Positions 32,344 to 40,825 of a stretch of 64,000 nt of DNA are shown here, piece after piece; position 1 is the first letter of the stretch; each line of letters begins with the position of its first letter. The stretch is taken from the NCBI RefSeq assembly GCF_019802055.1, contig NZ_JAHVHW010000012.1, forward strand, positions 124,001 to 188,000, written 5' to 3'. This stretch comes from Ferrimonas balearica. Lineage in GTDB: Bacteria; Pseudomonadota; Gammaproteobacteria; Enterobacterales; Shewanellaceae. The notes under the pieces are model-generated. The model did no database searches and had not been told where the DNA came from. It saw only the letters and a list, made by a program, of their open reading frames with translations. The translations under genes and the position numbers were made by a program.

Positions 32344-35300
32344 TTACTTGCGTCTGCGGGTCAAGGCTAGCGGAGCCAGCAGCAGGACCAACCAACCCAG
32401 GCTGCCGCTGTCGTCATCCGCTGGCGGTGTCACCTCAACCGTGACCGTGACCGGCTCACTGCTCAGAGCCGCATCGGAAGCAACGGCCGCAAAGGTGAGG
32501 GTTTCCGCAGCGGACACACTGGGAGCGTTCACTGTGAGCGTATTACCGCTGACGGAGAAGCTCGCTGCCGTACCGCTGGTCTGAGTCACTTGCCAGGTCA
32601 GATCATCACCATCCACATCGTCAGCCGAGAGCGCAATGTTGACGTTCTTTCCACTGACAACAGAGGCTGCCGCAGGCGCCGTTGCGACCGGGGCATCATT
32701 GACGTTGGTGACGGTGACGTCGACCGTGGCACTGCCGATCACCATTCCCTGCTCATCCAGCGCGTCGTAACCGATGGCGTCGGTGCCGGCAAAGTCCAGA
32801 TTCGGGGTGTAGGTGAGGGAGAGGTCCTCGTTCACCACCACGCTGCCGTTGGCCGGTTCCTCGGTGATGGTAATGCCTGTGGGCATCGCGCCCGCAACGT
32901 CAACCAGGTGCAGGGCTTCAATCACGGTGCCCTCATGGCTGCCCTTCAACATCAGCGGCAGAGTGATGGTGTCCTTATCGTTCTCCACCACGACCACAGT
33001 AACGGCGGCCTCTTCAAGGGTCTCCGCGCTGTCGTCAGCGGCCACATCAACCACATCAGCGCTCAGGGCAAAGTCCATGTTAACGATGCCACCCGGCTCA
33101 TTTTGTACCAGCGCAGCCAGACCATTCACCGGAGCACTGCCCTCCCCGTTGTAGTAGAGCAGGTCGCCCACCGCGCCGCTGATGTCCTCTGCGCCGACAG
33201 TTACATTGGCGGGAATGGGACCCAGGTCGATGATGTTGATGGCGTTTTCACCCTTATAGGCGCCAACTCCCAGCCAGACACCAAAGCTGTAAGTGTTGCC
33301 GGAGGTGTCATCCCAAAGCTGCGCATCTTTCCACTCGATACCGATGTAGGCCAGATCTCCGGCCTGATCCGAAATGCCGAAGATGTGCATGGAACCACCA
33401 CCGGTGTCGCCCGCCGTACCGTCGGTCAGATCCATATCGGCCCAGAACGGGGCGATCACGTTGTTTGGCGCTGTGCCATCGGGCAAACGCTGGTTGTTCC
33501 AGGAGCCGGTGGTATCGACGTTACCGGCCGCAACAAAGCCGTTGTCAGAAACGGTGATCTGACCGTAGTCCTGACCACCATAGGAGAAGGACGGTACGTT
33601 GTAGACGAAGGAAACCTCATCACAACCGCCAGAGCAGCTGATTTGGTTGTCCGGCGTAGCAAAGCTGGGCAGGCCAAGCACACCCAGAGGGGCAACGGAA
33701 AGGCTTTGCGTGCCCAGACGTCCAACCCAGCTCAGTCGGCCGTTGGTTTCATCGATCTCCATACCGGTCTGGCTGGCGTCCGTGGCCGTGATGCTGGCGC
33801 TGTCCTCAACCATGGTGAGGTTTTCGTCCGCCATCAGAGTCAGGGAGACGGTCCCCTCAAACCCCTTATTGGCAAAGACGGCGTGATAGGTGCCCTCTTC
33901 GCCGTAGGTTAGGGTAGGCGCATCGCCGTAGATGGAGACCATGGAGGCGTCGGTAGAGACATCCGGGAAGATCGCCAGAGGCAGATGGGCATCGGTGTTG
34001 CCACTGAACTGCACCTTACCAAAGCGCCAGGCGCCCTTATCGGCAAAGGTGGGGTCAATGGCCACGGTGAACTCGCTGGACTCACCGGCTGCCAGCTCCA
34101 GGGTCGCAGGGGATACGGTGACCGCAGCGCCGTCAACCATGGCGCTCAGTGCCCAGCTGTCTGCGCTGTCGCCGCGGTTGGTTACGGTCGCCGTGAAGCG
34201 ACACCCGGTAATGCAGGCGGCGTTGGCGTAGGAGGCTTTGTCGAAGGTCAGTACTGCGTCACTGGCAGCATCAAGGTCAACTCGGCCTGCGCCCACATCA
34301 AAGGGATCGGCGGCTGTAGCCGCGTCCTCTTTGGTCAGCCCCTCAAGGGTGGCGCTGGAGGTCAGTGCGGTCTTGATCTCCACGGCGCTCCAGTCGGGAT
34401 GCATCTCCCGCATCAGGGCTGCTGCCCCGGCGATATGCGGACTGGCCATGGAGGTGCCGCTCAGCAGCGCGTAGGTTGCCCCCTCACGTCCCGGTTCTTC
34501 CGGTGACATGGCGGAAAGAATGGCACTGCCAGGGGCGGCAATGTCCGGCTTAAGAATGTTGGGATCGCCGTTGGGGCCGCGGGAGCTGGAGCTGGCGGTG
34601 TTGTCAGCGAACTCGGGATCAACAATTCGGGTGATCGCGGCGGCGATGGTGGCGGAGTGCGGACCTTCACCACCCAACTCGGTCAGAATCGCTTCGCCAC
34701 TGGCCTGGCTGACCATCACTGCGGGGATGGTGGCGTCGTCCATGGACATGGTGATGGGCTGGCCATCGCGGTTGTTGTAAACCACCAGGGCAACCGCACC
34801 CGCGTCGGCAGCGTGATTGGCTTTATCGAGAAACGCACAGCTGCCTCGGCTGATCAGGGCGATGCTGTCGGTAAAGCTGCCTTCCGCAAACGGTTCACAG
34901 CCTTCCACGTTAATGGCGTCAACATCTGCGCTGGCGATAACCGGTGCGGTGATGTCGCTTTGCAGACGGGCGGAAGAGGTGCCTTCGACGGACAGAATTC
35001 CGCTCAGGCTGCCGACACTCAGCTCATTCGCAAAGAAGCGTCCGTGGGTGGTGTTGGCCACCGTGATACCCGCTTCAATGCAGCCCGGACAGCCAATGGT
35101 TTGAGGGCCGGAACCGGAGTTACCGGCTGAGGTGGCGATCACCACGCCCGCCGCTTCGGCTGCTTCAAACGCGGCTTTGTAGGGCGAGAAGGCGGGGTCC
35201 ATGCCGGCGCTGCCGCCCCAGGAGTTGTTGATCACGTCGGCGCCATCGTTCACCGCATGCTCAAGGGCTTCGAGCAGCATGATATTGGACCCGGAGGCGC

Positions 35301-36231
35301 GGGTCGGATCGCTGGCGGTAGCAAACAGGGCCTTATAAGCCATCAGGTAAGCCCCTGGCGCGACACCAGAGACAGTAACGTCCTGGCCAAGGAAGTTGAT
35401 ATCGACCTTGTTGCCCACGGCAGTACCGGCAACGTGGGTGCCGTGACCGTCGAATCCAAGCGGGCTCATGTGCTCCTGCTCCCAAACCGGGAAGGTGGGG
35501 GCGGACCAGCGGGCCACAATCAACTTGTCGTTACAGAAGTTGGCGTCAATGGTGGAGCAGTAGTCGTCAACGGGCATCCCTTCGCTGGGGGCAGTAAAGC
35601 CTTCGCCTGCAAACATCTCGTGCTCCGGGCGGATCCCGGAGTCAATGATGGCAACGCGAACGCCAGCACCAGCGGTATCGCGCCCGCCCAACTGTTCCCA
35701 AACGGCGGGGGCATTGATCAGGTCCAGAGAAGCGTCCATTTCAGTGGTATAGATCCGCTCTGGATACACCGCTTTGACGCCTGGCAGAGCGGCCAGTTGG
35801 GCCAGACTCAGATTGCCGCCGGACACCGCCACACCGTTAAACAGGGTGGCGAAGCGGTGGGAGACTTTGGTGCTGGGCAGGCGAGTTGCCAATACCGCGC
35901 GGAATTGTTCAACTTCCGCATCCAGGTGGTTGCGGTATTGCGACACATTGGCGGCATTGAGATTCAGCTTGTCGGCATCGGCACCCTTTGCCGTGGCGCT
36001 CAAGCCGGGGAGGCCGCCGCGATAAGTGGCGATGGGGTCGGATTCAAGCTGAACAATGTAGCGGGACTGACTGATGGGGGTAGCCTGACGAACATCCGGG
36101 CTCCAATGCTGGTTTCGGGATTGAAGCTCGAAGCGGGAGTCTCCGAGCGAAACATTGCCGTTCACCCCTGCTGCCGCCGTGCCAGCGCTGTAAAGCGCGG
36201 CGAGGACGGCCAGTGTGAGTTGTTTTCTCAT
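32344..36231 (-). CDS. Secreted subtilisin-family protease C (S8, PA insert, GlyGly-CTERM)
   Basis: A 1295-residue paralogue and the promoter-proximal member of the array. It has a signal peptide (MRKQLTLAVLAALYSAGTAAA), propeptide, the catalytic motifs AIIDSGIRPEHEMF, GHGTHVAGTAVGN and SGTSMASPHIAG, the oxyanion Asn in SAGNSG, and a PA domain with VEGCEPFAEGSF and RGSCAFLDKA. Repeated beta domains then lead to a GlyGly-CTERM tail (DDDSGSLGWLVLLLAPLAL then TRRRK). AGGAAG precedes the ATG. An FNR-type palindrome lies about 130 bases upstream. Predicted to be exported by type II secretion and processed at the C-terminus; substrate likely bulk protein. Confidence 0.94.
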   Translation of the reverse strand: MRKQLTLAVLAALYSAGTAAAGVNGNVSLGDSRFELQSRNQHWSPDVRQATPISQSRYIVQLESDPIATYRGGLPGLSATAKGADADKLNLNAANVSQYRNHLDAEVEQFRAVLATRLPSTKVSHRFATLFNGVAVSGGNLSLAQLAALPGVKAVYPERIYTTEMDASLDLINAPAVWEQLGGRDTAGAGVRVAIIDSGIRPEHEMFAGEGFTAPSEGMPVDDYCSTIDANFCNDKLIVARWSAPTFPVWEQEHMSPLGFDGHGTHVAGTAVGNKVDINFLGQDVTVSGVAPGAYLMAYKALFATASDPTRASGSNIMLLEALEHAVNDGADVINNSWGGSAGMDPAFSPYKAAFEAAEAAGVVIATSAGNSGSGPQTIGCPGCIEAGITVANTTHGRFFANELSVGSLSGILSVEGTSSARLQSDITAPVIASADVDAINVEGCEPFAEGSFTDSIALISRGSCAFLDKANHAADAGAVALVVYNNRDGQPITMSMDDATIPAVMVSQASGEAILTELGGEGPHSATIAAAITRIVDPEFADNTASSSSRGPNGDPNILKPDIAAPGSAILSAMSPEEPGREGATYALLSGTSMASPHIAGAAALMREMHPDWSAVEIKTALTSSATLEGLTKEDAATAADPFDVGAGRVDLDAASDAVLTFDKASYANAACITGCRFTATVTNRGDSADSWALSAMVDGAAVTVSPATLELAAGESSEFTVAIDPTFADKGAWRFGKVQFSGNTDAHLPLAIFPDVSTDASMVSIYGDAPTLTYGEEGTYHAVFANKGFEGTVSLTLMADENLTMVEDSASITATDASQTGMEIDETNGRLSWVGRLGTQSLSVAPLGVLGLPSFATPDNQISCSGGCDEVSFVYNVPSFSYGGQDYGQITVSDNGFVAAGNVDTTGSWNNQRLPDGTAPNNVIAPFWADMDLTDGTAGDTGGGSMHIFGISDQAGDLAYIGIEWKDAQLWDDTSGNTYSFGVWLGVGAYKGENAINIIDLGPIPANVTVGAEDISGAVGDLLYYNGEGSAPVNGLAALVQNEPGGIVNMDFALSADVVDVAADDSAETLEEAAVTVVVVENDKDTITLPLMLKGSHEGTVIEALHLVDVAGAMPTGITITEEPANGSVVVNEDLSLTYTPNLDFAGTDAIGYDALDEQGMVIGSATVDVTVTNVNDAPVATAPAAASVVSGKNVNIALSADDVDGDDLTWQVTQTSGTAASFSVSGNTLTVNAPSVSAAETLTFAAVASDAALSSEPVTVTVEVTPPADDDSGSLGWLVLLLAPLALTRRRK

Positions 36232-36304
36232 GTTCTTCCTTCCATCTCTTGTTGTCTGTCGGACGACCGCTACCTGTCAGACTTATACCCTGAGTAAATG
36301 GGTG

Positions 36305-36367
36305 TTTATATTCCCCTGCTCACTGAGCGAATGGGGGTATGCATTTTTAACATTTGATTTACATCAA
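36305..36367 (-). promoter_or_regulatory. FNR-type site and -10 box for subtilase C
   Basis: TTGATTTACATCAA at 36354-36367 is a perfect match to the FNR consensus TTGAT-N4-ATCAA. On the minus strand a TATAAA -10 at 36310-36305 implies a start near 36298, putting the site centre about 62 bases upstream, a class-I position. No good -35 is present, as expected for an activator-dependent promoter. Related CRP-family proteins could use the same site. Confidence 0.6.
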
Positions 36368-36472
36368 AGCGAGAGCTTTGTTTGTTAGGACTTAAATGGA
36401 GTCTAGTTTCACGTAAATGGACCTTTACGGGAGATTGAACTGCTCGGGTGAATGGAAGGATCACTTTTTGAG

Positions 36473-36934
36473 TCAGGGCGCGACCTGCCGCTGGATAGGC
36501 TGCTGCAGTGAGAGCAGGGTTTCGGTGGATTGGATCTGCGGGATCGCCTGGATCTGATTGACCAGAAGGTGATGCAGCGCGTCGATGCTGCGGGTCTGGA
36601 TCTTGGTGAAGATGCTGTAGTGCCCGGTGGTGTAATAGGCTTCGACCACTTCCGGAAGGGCCTGCAGCTTGGCCAGCACCTTGGGATAGTCGCCCGCCGC
36701 CTTGAGATTGATGCCGATAAAGCAGCACACCTGATACCCCAGCGCCTTGGGGTCGACGGTGGCCTGAGTGCCGGTGATGATCCCCGCCTGCTTCATCTTT
36801 TCAACCCGGACATGGACCGTGCCCGGGCTGACACCATGACGTTTGGCCAGCTCCGCATAGGGCACACGCGCATCGGCCTGCAGAGCGGTCAGCAGCGAAC
36901 GGTCCAGATTATCGATTCGATAGTTTTCGTTCAT
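36473..36934 (-). CDS. asnC: AsnC, Lrp-family regulator of asnA
   Basis: A 153-residue Lrp/AsnC regulator: N-terminal helix-turn-helix (AELAKRHGVSPGTVHVRVEKM) and a C-terminal RAM ligand-binding domain (VVEAYYTTGHYSIFTKIQ). It is divergent from asnA, the classic arrangement in which AsnC activates asnA when asparagine is scarce. The start at 36934 has GAGGTGG upstream and the family N-terminus NYRIDNLDRSLL; the 11-codon longer frame is rejected. Confidence 0.95.
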   Translation of the reverse strand: MNENYRIDNLDRSLLTALQADARVPYAELAKRHGVSPGTVHVRVEKMKQAGIITGTQATVDPKALGYQVCCFIGINLKAAGDYPKVLAKLQALPEVVEAYYTTGHYSIFTKIQTRSIDALHHLLVNQIQAIPQIQSTETLLSLQQPIQRQVAP

Positions 36935-36980
36935 TTTTCCACCTCGATTTTGGTGATTCAAAGGCAATCCTGGCTATTGA

Positions 36981-37010
36981 TTGACGAAAAAATCCTAATG
37001 CCAGTATTTC
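36981..37010 (+). promoter_or_regulatory. Possible asnA promoter
   Basis: A near-consensus -35 TTGACG at 36981-36986 with a poor -10 (TATTTC, 18-base spacing) lies between the divergent asnC and asnA genes. A weak -10 fits dependence on AsnC activation. Confidence 0.35.
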
Positions 37011-37089
37011 TTTGATGATCTATTGATGCTGGCCGCTTTGCAATGAAGAATCCTCTTCACACCTTCAGCTTTGATGAGGAATCGACAAC

Positions 37090-38067
37090 ATGAAACGCGC
37101 ATACATCGAGAAACAGCAAAAGATCGCCCTGGTTCGTGACACCTTTGCCCGGGAGCTGAGTGCGCGCCTCAATCTGCTGGAGGTTCAGGCGCCCCTGCTG
37201 AGCGAAGTGGGGAGTGGCATCCAGGATGGGCTGTCTGGCACTGAGAAAGCGGTGGCGGTCAAAGTGAAGACCCTGCCGGAGCGGGAGTTTGAAGTGGTGC
37301 ACTCGCTGGCCAAATGGAAGCGGGCCACCCTGGGGCGTTACCAGTTCGGCCCGGGCGAAGGGATCCTGGCTCAGATGAAGGCGCTGCGCCCGGACGAGGC
37401 GATTCTGGGACCCAAGCACTCGGTGTATGTGGACCAGTGGGACTGGGAGCAGGTGCTGGGCAAAGAGGAGCGGAGCCTGCCGGGTCTCAAAACTCGGGTT
37501 GAGGCGATTTGGGGGGCATTGAAGGCAACGGAAGCGGCGCTGATCGCCCGTTATGACCTGACCGCCTGGTTGCCTGAGTCCGTCACCTTTATGCATGCGG
37601 AAACATTGCGACAGCACTACCCAGAGCTGTCTGCCTCAGAGCGGGAGCGCCGCATCTGCCAGGAGTTGGGGGCGGTGTTCCTGATCGGCATTGGTGGCAA
37701 GCTGGCGGATGGCGAGCCCCACGATATGCGGGCGCCGGATTACGACGACTGGAGCAGTGAAACGGAACTGGGATTGGGGCTCAACGGCGATCTGCTGGTG
37801 TGGAACCCGATTCTGCAAGATGCCTTTGAACTCTCCTCCATGGGGATCCGGGTGGACAGCCTGGCGCTGCAACAGCAGATGCGCCTGGCCGGCACGGAGG
37901 GCGCGATGGCGCAACCCTGGCATCAGAGCCTGCTGGCCGGAGAGCTGCCCCAGACCATTGGCGGAGGCATCGGTCAATCCCGTCTGGTGATGCTGCTGCT
38001 GGGTGCAGAGCACATCGGCCAGGTGCAGTGCGGTGTGTGGGCGGAACCCTGCCCGAGCCGTCTCTGA
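37090..38067 (+). CDS. asnA: Aspartate-ammonia ligase
   Basis: A 325-residue ammonia-dependent asparagine synthetase (Asp + NH3 + ATP to Asn + AMP + PPi), similar in length to E. coli AsnA (330). It has the class-II synthetase-like features of the family: [30 protein letters not shown], and the C-terminal [14 protein letters not shown] motif. GAGG lies 11 bases before the ATG. Divergent from its regulator asnC. Confidence 0.96.
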   Translation: MKRAYIEKQQKIALVRDTFARELSARLNLLEVQAPLLSEVGSGIQDGLSGTEKAVAVKVKTLPEREFEVVHSLAKWKRATLGRYQFGPGEGILAQMKALRPDEAILGPKHSVYVDQWDWEQVLGKEERSLPGLKTRVEAIWGALKATEAALIARYDLTAWLPESVTFMHAETLRQHYPELSASERERRICQELGAVFLIGIGGKLADGEPHDMRAPDYDDWSSETELGLGLNGDLLVWNPILQDAFELSSMGIRVDSLALQQQMRLAGTEGAMAQPWHQSLLAGELPQTIGGGIGQSRLVMLLLGAEHIGQVQCGVWAEPCPSRL

Positions 38068-38085
38068 GGGCCCGGGTCAGAGGGA

Positions 38086-38745
38086 TCACTCAAACGGAAT
38101 GTCGGCGGTAAAACTGAGTGGCTCACCGGAGTAGGGTTGTTTGATGGTCAGGGTGTGGGCGTGCAGGAGCAGCCGGTCGGCGGCTTGCAACGCCTCCCCT
38201 TCCGCGTAGAAACCGTCGCCCAGAATCGGGTGGCCCAGCGCCAGCAGATGTACCCGAAGCTGGTGGGAGCGGCCAGTGATGGGCGTCAGCTCCACCAGGC
38301 TTGAATGTTCATCTTCACTCAACACCCGATAGTGGGTCAGTGAGGGTTTGCCACCCTCGAAGCAGACCTTCTGTTTCGGGCGGTTGGGCCAGTCGCAGAT
38401 CAGGGGCAGGTCAATCTCGCCCTCCGGCTGGTTCAGATGTCCCCAAACCCGGGCGATGTAGGTCTTACTGGTTTCCCGTTCGCGGAACTGGCGCTTCAGC
38501 TCCCGCTCCGCGTTTTTCCTCAGGGCCAGCACCATAACGCCGGAGGTGGCCATATCCAGACGGTGCACATCGAACACCTTGCCATAGCGGGCTTCGACCC
38601 GGGCATAGACGCTGTCCCGATGGGCGGGGTCACGCCCCGGTACCGACAACAGGCCGCTGGGTTTGTCTACCACCACAATGTCCTTGTCCTCGTATAACAC
38701 CGTCAGGTAGGGCTCCAAGGGCGGTTGGTAGTGAAACTCGGTCAT
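38086..38745 (-). CDS. rluA: RluA dual-specificity pseudouridine synthase
   Basis: A 219-residue enzyme that makes pseudouridine in 23S rRNA (U746 in E. coli) and in some tRNAs (U32). The catalytic Asp64 sits in HRLDMATSGVMVL, at the same residue number as in E. coli RluA. There is no S4 domain, which fits RluA rather than RluC or RluD. The Met at 38745 gives the family N-terminus. Last gene of a minus-strand cluster with two membrane proteins and a methyltransferase. Confidence 0.92.
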   Translation of the reverse strand: MTEFHYQPPLEPYLTVLYEDKDIVVVDKPSGLLSVPGRDPAHRDSVYARVEARYGKVFDVHRLDMATSGVMVLALRKNAERELKRQFRERETSKTYIARVWGHLNQPEGEIDLPLICDWPNRPKQKVCFEGGKPSLTHYRVLSEDEHSSLVELTPITGRSHQLRVHLLALGHPILGDGFYAEGEALQAADRLLLHAHTLTIKQPYSGEPLSFTADIPFE

Positions 38746-38812
38746 GTTCTGGCTTCGAAAACTGTGGGAAAAATGGGCGCACACATTAGGGGAAGGGGCG
38801 CCCGGATGCAAG

Positions 38813-39103
38813 TCAGAAAAGGTTGCCGCCGGAGGCGTGGATCAGGCAGAAGGTCCAGACCACAAAGGCCAGGGGCAGGTGGACCAGGGCATAGAAAAGG
38901 GCATCCAGCTTACCCATCGACTGGTCATCCACAATCAGATAGAGGTGAAGCAGGAAGATCACCGGCAGAGCGGCGTAGAGTGGCCAAAGCACCAGCGCGG
39001 ACCCGGGCAGGATCAGCCGTCCGAGCAGAGTAAGTGCCACCATGGCCGCAGTGATCAGCGGCGCAGCGCCGATGCGGTAGTGGACCGGGTACCATTGCAG
39101 CAT
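38813..39103 (-). CDS. Small integral membrane protein, unknown
   Basis: A 96-residue protein with three or four hydrophobic helices (APLITAAMVALTLLGRLI, ALVLWPLYAALPVIFLLHLYL, ALVHLPLAFVVWTFCLIH) and a DDQSMGK loop. AAGGAGA sits about 7 bases before the ATG at 39103. It lies 13 bases after the methyltransferase gene and upstream of rluA. I do not recognise a family. Confidence 0.75.
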   Translation of the reverse strand: MLQWYPVHYRIGAAPLITAAMVALTLLGRLILPGSALVLWPLYAALPVIFLLHLYLIVDDQSMGKLDALFYALVHLPLAFVVWTFCLIHASGGNLF

Positions 39104-39116
39104 CTGTCTCTCCTTG

Positions 39117-39647
39117 TCAGTCTGCTTTGCGAGCAATCAGTTGGGCGGTCGCCCTGTCAGGGTTACGCCATATCCCTTCACGGTAGTGGATGGTTTCCAA
39201 GGAAGCAAAGGCCGATTTCAGTTCATTGGGTTCCAACAGAAAGGCGGGGTTGTTGGGGCGTCCAAACGCCCGGTTATCGGTGGTGAAAGTCTCGTAGATC
39301 AAAATGCCGCCCGGGCGCAGTGCCAGTGCGAGATCAGGCAGCAGAGGGCGGTGCAGGTAGTGGCACACCAGAATGGCGTCAAACCGGCGTTGCCCCAATG
39401 GGCGCTCATGGGCCTCCAGATCGGTCTGCCAGAGGACGCCGTTGAGGCGCTCCTCACTGAGCCGGCTCTGGATGGCATCCAGTGCCTCCCGGTTGCGGTC
39501 GGCAAACCACACCTGATGACCACGACGGGCCAGTGCCAGTCCATTCCGGCCATAGCCGCAGGCCAGATCCAACACCAGAGAACCCGGTGCCAGGTGGGAC
39601 TCAGCCTGCAGCACCAGAGCGGACGCTTCCTGGCCCTGATGGGTCAC
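39117..39647 (-). CDS. Class I SAM-dependent methyltransferase (TehB-like)
   Basis: A 176-residue Rossmann-fold methyltransferase. Motif I VLDLACGYGRNGLALARRGH binds S-adenosylmethionine, the acidic residue follows in WFADRN, and FDAILVCHYLHRPLL and LRPGGILIYETF correspond to later motifs. It resembles TehB/UbiE-type small-molecule methyltransferases; substrate unknown. The start is GTG, overlapping the upstream membrane-protein stop (GTGA), with AAGGAG upstream. Confidence 0.85.
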   Translation of the reverse strand: MTHQGQEASALVLQAESHLAPGSLVLDLACGYGRNGLALARRGHQVWFADRNREALDAIQSRLSEERLNGVLWQTDLEAHERPLGQRRFDAILVCHYLHRPLLPDLALALRPGGILIYETFTTDNRAFGRPNNPAFLLEPNELKSAFASLETIHYREGIWRNPDRATAQLIARKAD

Positions 39648-40048
39648 CCTTTCATCTCCTTGCCGCGCAGTTCACGACGGTGCCAGATGGAATAGTGGCG
39701 CAGTTGTGACGGGCCGTGAGCGGTGATCACCGACAGCAGCACAATCAGGCTGAACAGCTCCGCTTTCCATTGTGGCAGCGGTACGCATAGGGCCAGCAGC
39801 AGAAGCTTCACCAGAGTCAGTACCCCCTTCATCTGGATCAGGTAGTAACGGCTGCGCCACACCTCCCACAGCAGGAGCGCCGTCCCAGAGACCATGGCCA
39901 GGATCCACCAGTCGCGCCACAACGCCATCGGCAGGGCAAAGTAGAAACCGCCAGCGGCGCCGCAAAGTCCCAGGACATGAAGGGCACGCAGCGCGGTTTT
40001 GCCAAAGCGAAGCAGATAGAACTGGAGTTGAGTTGGTTGTTGGCTCAT
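39644..40048 (-). CDS. Integral membrane protein, unknown
   Basis: A 134-residue protein with about four hydrophobic segments (ALHVLGLCGAAGGFYFALPMAL, WILAMVSGTALLLWEVW, GVLTLVKLLLLALCVPL, LFSLIVLLSVITAHGP) and a basic C-terminal tail (RRELRGKEMKG). It is the first gene of the rluA cluster and overlaps the methyltransferase by 4 bases. A CRP-consensus site lies 60 bases upstream in the shared divergent region. Family not recognised. Confidence 0.75.
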   Translation of the reverse strand: MSQQPTQLQFYLLRFGKTALRALHVLGLCGAAGGFYFALPMALWRDWWILAMVSGTALLLWEVWRSRYYLIQMKGVLTLVKLLLLALCVPLPQWKAELFSLIVLLSVITAHGPSQLRHYSIWHRRELRGKEMKG

Positions 40049-40106
40049 GAAGGGGCCGGGTTGATGGCAGGTGTTGGCGACGATAGTACCCTCTGACGCC
40101 CAGGTG

Positions 40107-40122
40107 TGTGAAGGGACTCACA
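40107..40122. promoter_or_regulatory. Consensus CRP site in divergent region
   Basis: TGTGAAGGGACTCACA matches TGTGA-N6-TCACA at all ten conserved positions. For the plus-strand thioredoxin-like gene a TAGAGT -10 at 40163-40168 puts the site centre about 61 bases before the start, the class-I spacing. It may also affect the minus-strand cluster starting at 40048. Confidence 0.65.
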
Positions 40123-40212
40123 TTTTCCGTGAGCTTGCCGCTGTCGCTGGGAACTGCCAGAGTAGAGTGCACTCACAGATGACACTCTTCGGAATATTCG
40201 GGATCGCACACA

Positions 40213-40785
40213 ATGAAGAAAATGGCTCTTGCTCTGCTGGCGGCTGGTCTGGTGACCGGCACCGCTCACGCCCAACCCCTGGACCACAAACAGATGCTGG
40301 CTACGATGGGCGGCGTGGATCAAAACGCCATGATGGCCAGTCCCCATGGTAATCCTCACGGGGCCGCGCCGATGCAGGACGCGATCCTGACCGGTGAACT
40401 GGATCCCAACAAACTGATCTTCGAATTGGTGCCGATGGGGCGCAGTTACCTGGATTATCAGGTGGACAATGCGGCACTGGCACCGCTGAAGGAGTACAGC
40501 AAGCCCACCGAGATCACCGTGATCGTCGGTACCTGGTGTGGCGACTGCCACAAGCACACCCCGGCCTTTATCAAGATCATGAAGGCCCTGAACAACGATG
40601 CCTTTACCGTTCGCTACATCGGTGTCGACAAGCAGGGTAAGGCGGGCGATATGGATCTGGCGGGCATCGAGTTCCAGTCCATTCCCACCTTCATCATTAC
40701 TCAGGATGGCAAGGAGATCGGCCGCATCGCCGGTGCACCTGAGACCTCTCTGGAAGCGGATCTGGTGAAGATCCTCACCCAGTAA
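40213..40785 (+). CDS. Exported thioredoxin-fold protein with CGDCH active site
   Basis: A 190-residue protein with a signal peptide (MKKMALALLAAGLVTGTAHA), a Met/His-rich spacer (MMASPHGNPHGAAPM), then a thioredoxin domain with TWCGDCHKHTPAF as the redox site and the cis-Pro in SIPTFII. The active site is unusual in that CGDC is followed by His, so it also reads as a c-type heme motif CxxCH. It is probably a periplasmic thiol oxidoreductase or a thiol/copper-handling protein. Monocistronic, with a terminator after it. Confidence 0.85.
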   Translation: MKKMALALLAAGLVTGTAHAQPLDHKQMLATMGGVDQNAMMASPHGNPHGAAPMQDAILTGELDPNKLIFELVPMGRSYLDYQVDNAALAPLKEYSKPTEITVIVGTWCGDCHKHTPAFIKIMKALNNDAFTVRYIGVDKQGKAGDMDLAGIEFQSIPTFIITQDGKEIGRIAGAPETSLEADLVKILTQ

Positions 40786-40793
40786 TGGCAGAG

Positions 40794-40825
40794 GCCCACG
40801 GCGTCGACCGGCTCCGTGGGCTTTT
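40794..40825 (+). terminator. Terminator of the thioredoxin-like gene
   Basis: Stem GCCCACGG / CCGTGGGC with a 12-base loop followed by TTTTCACCTTTT, 8 bases past the stop codon. Confidence 0.75.
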
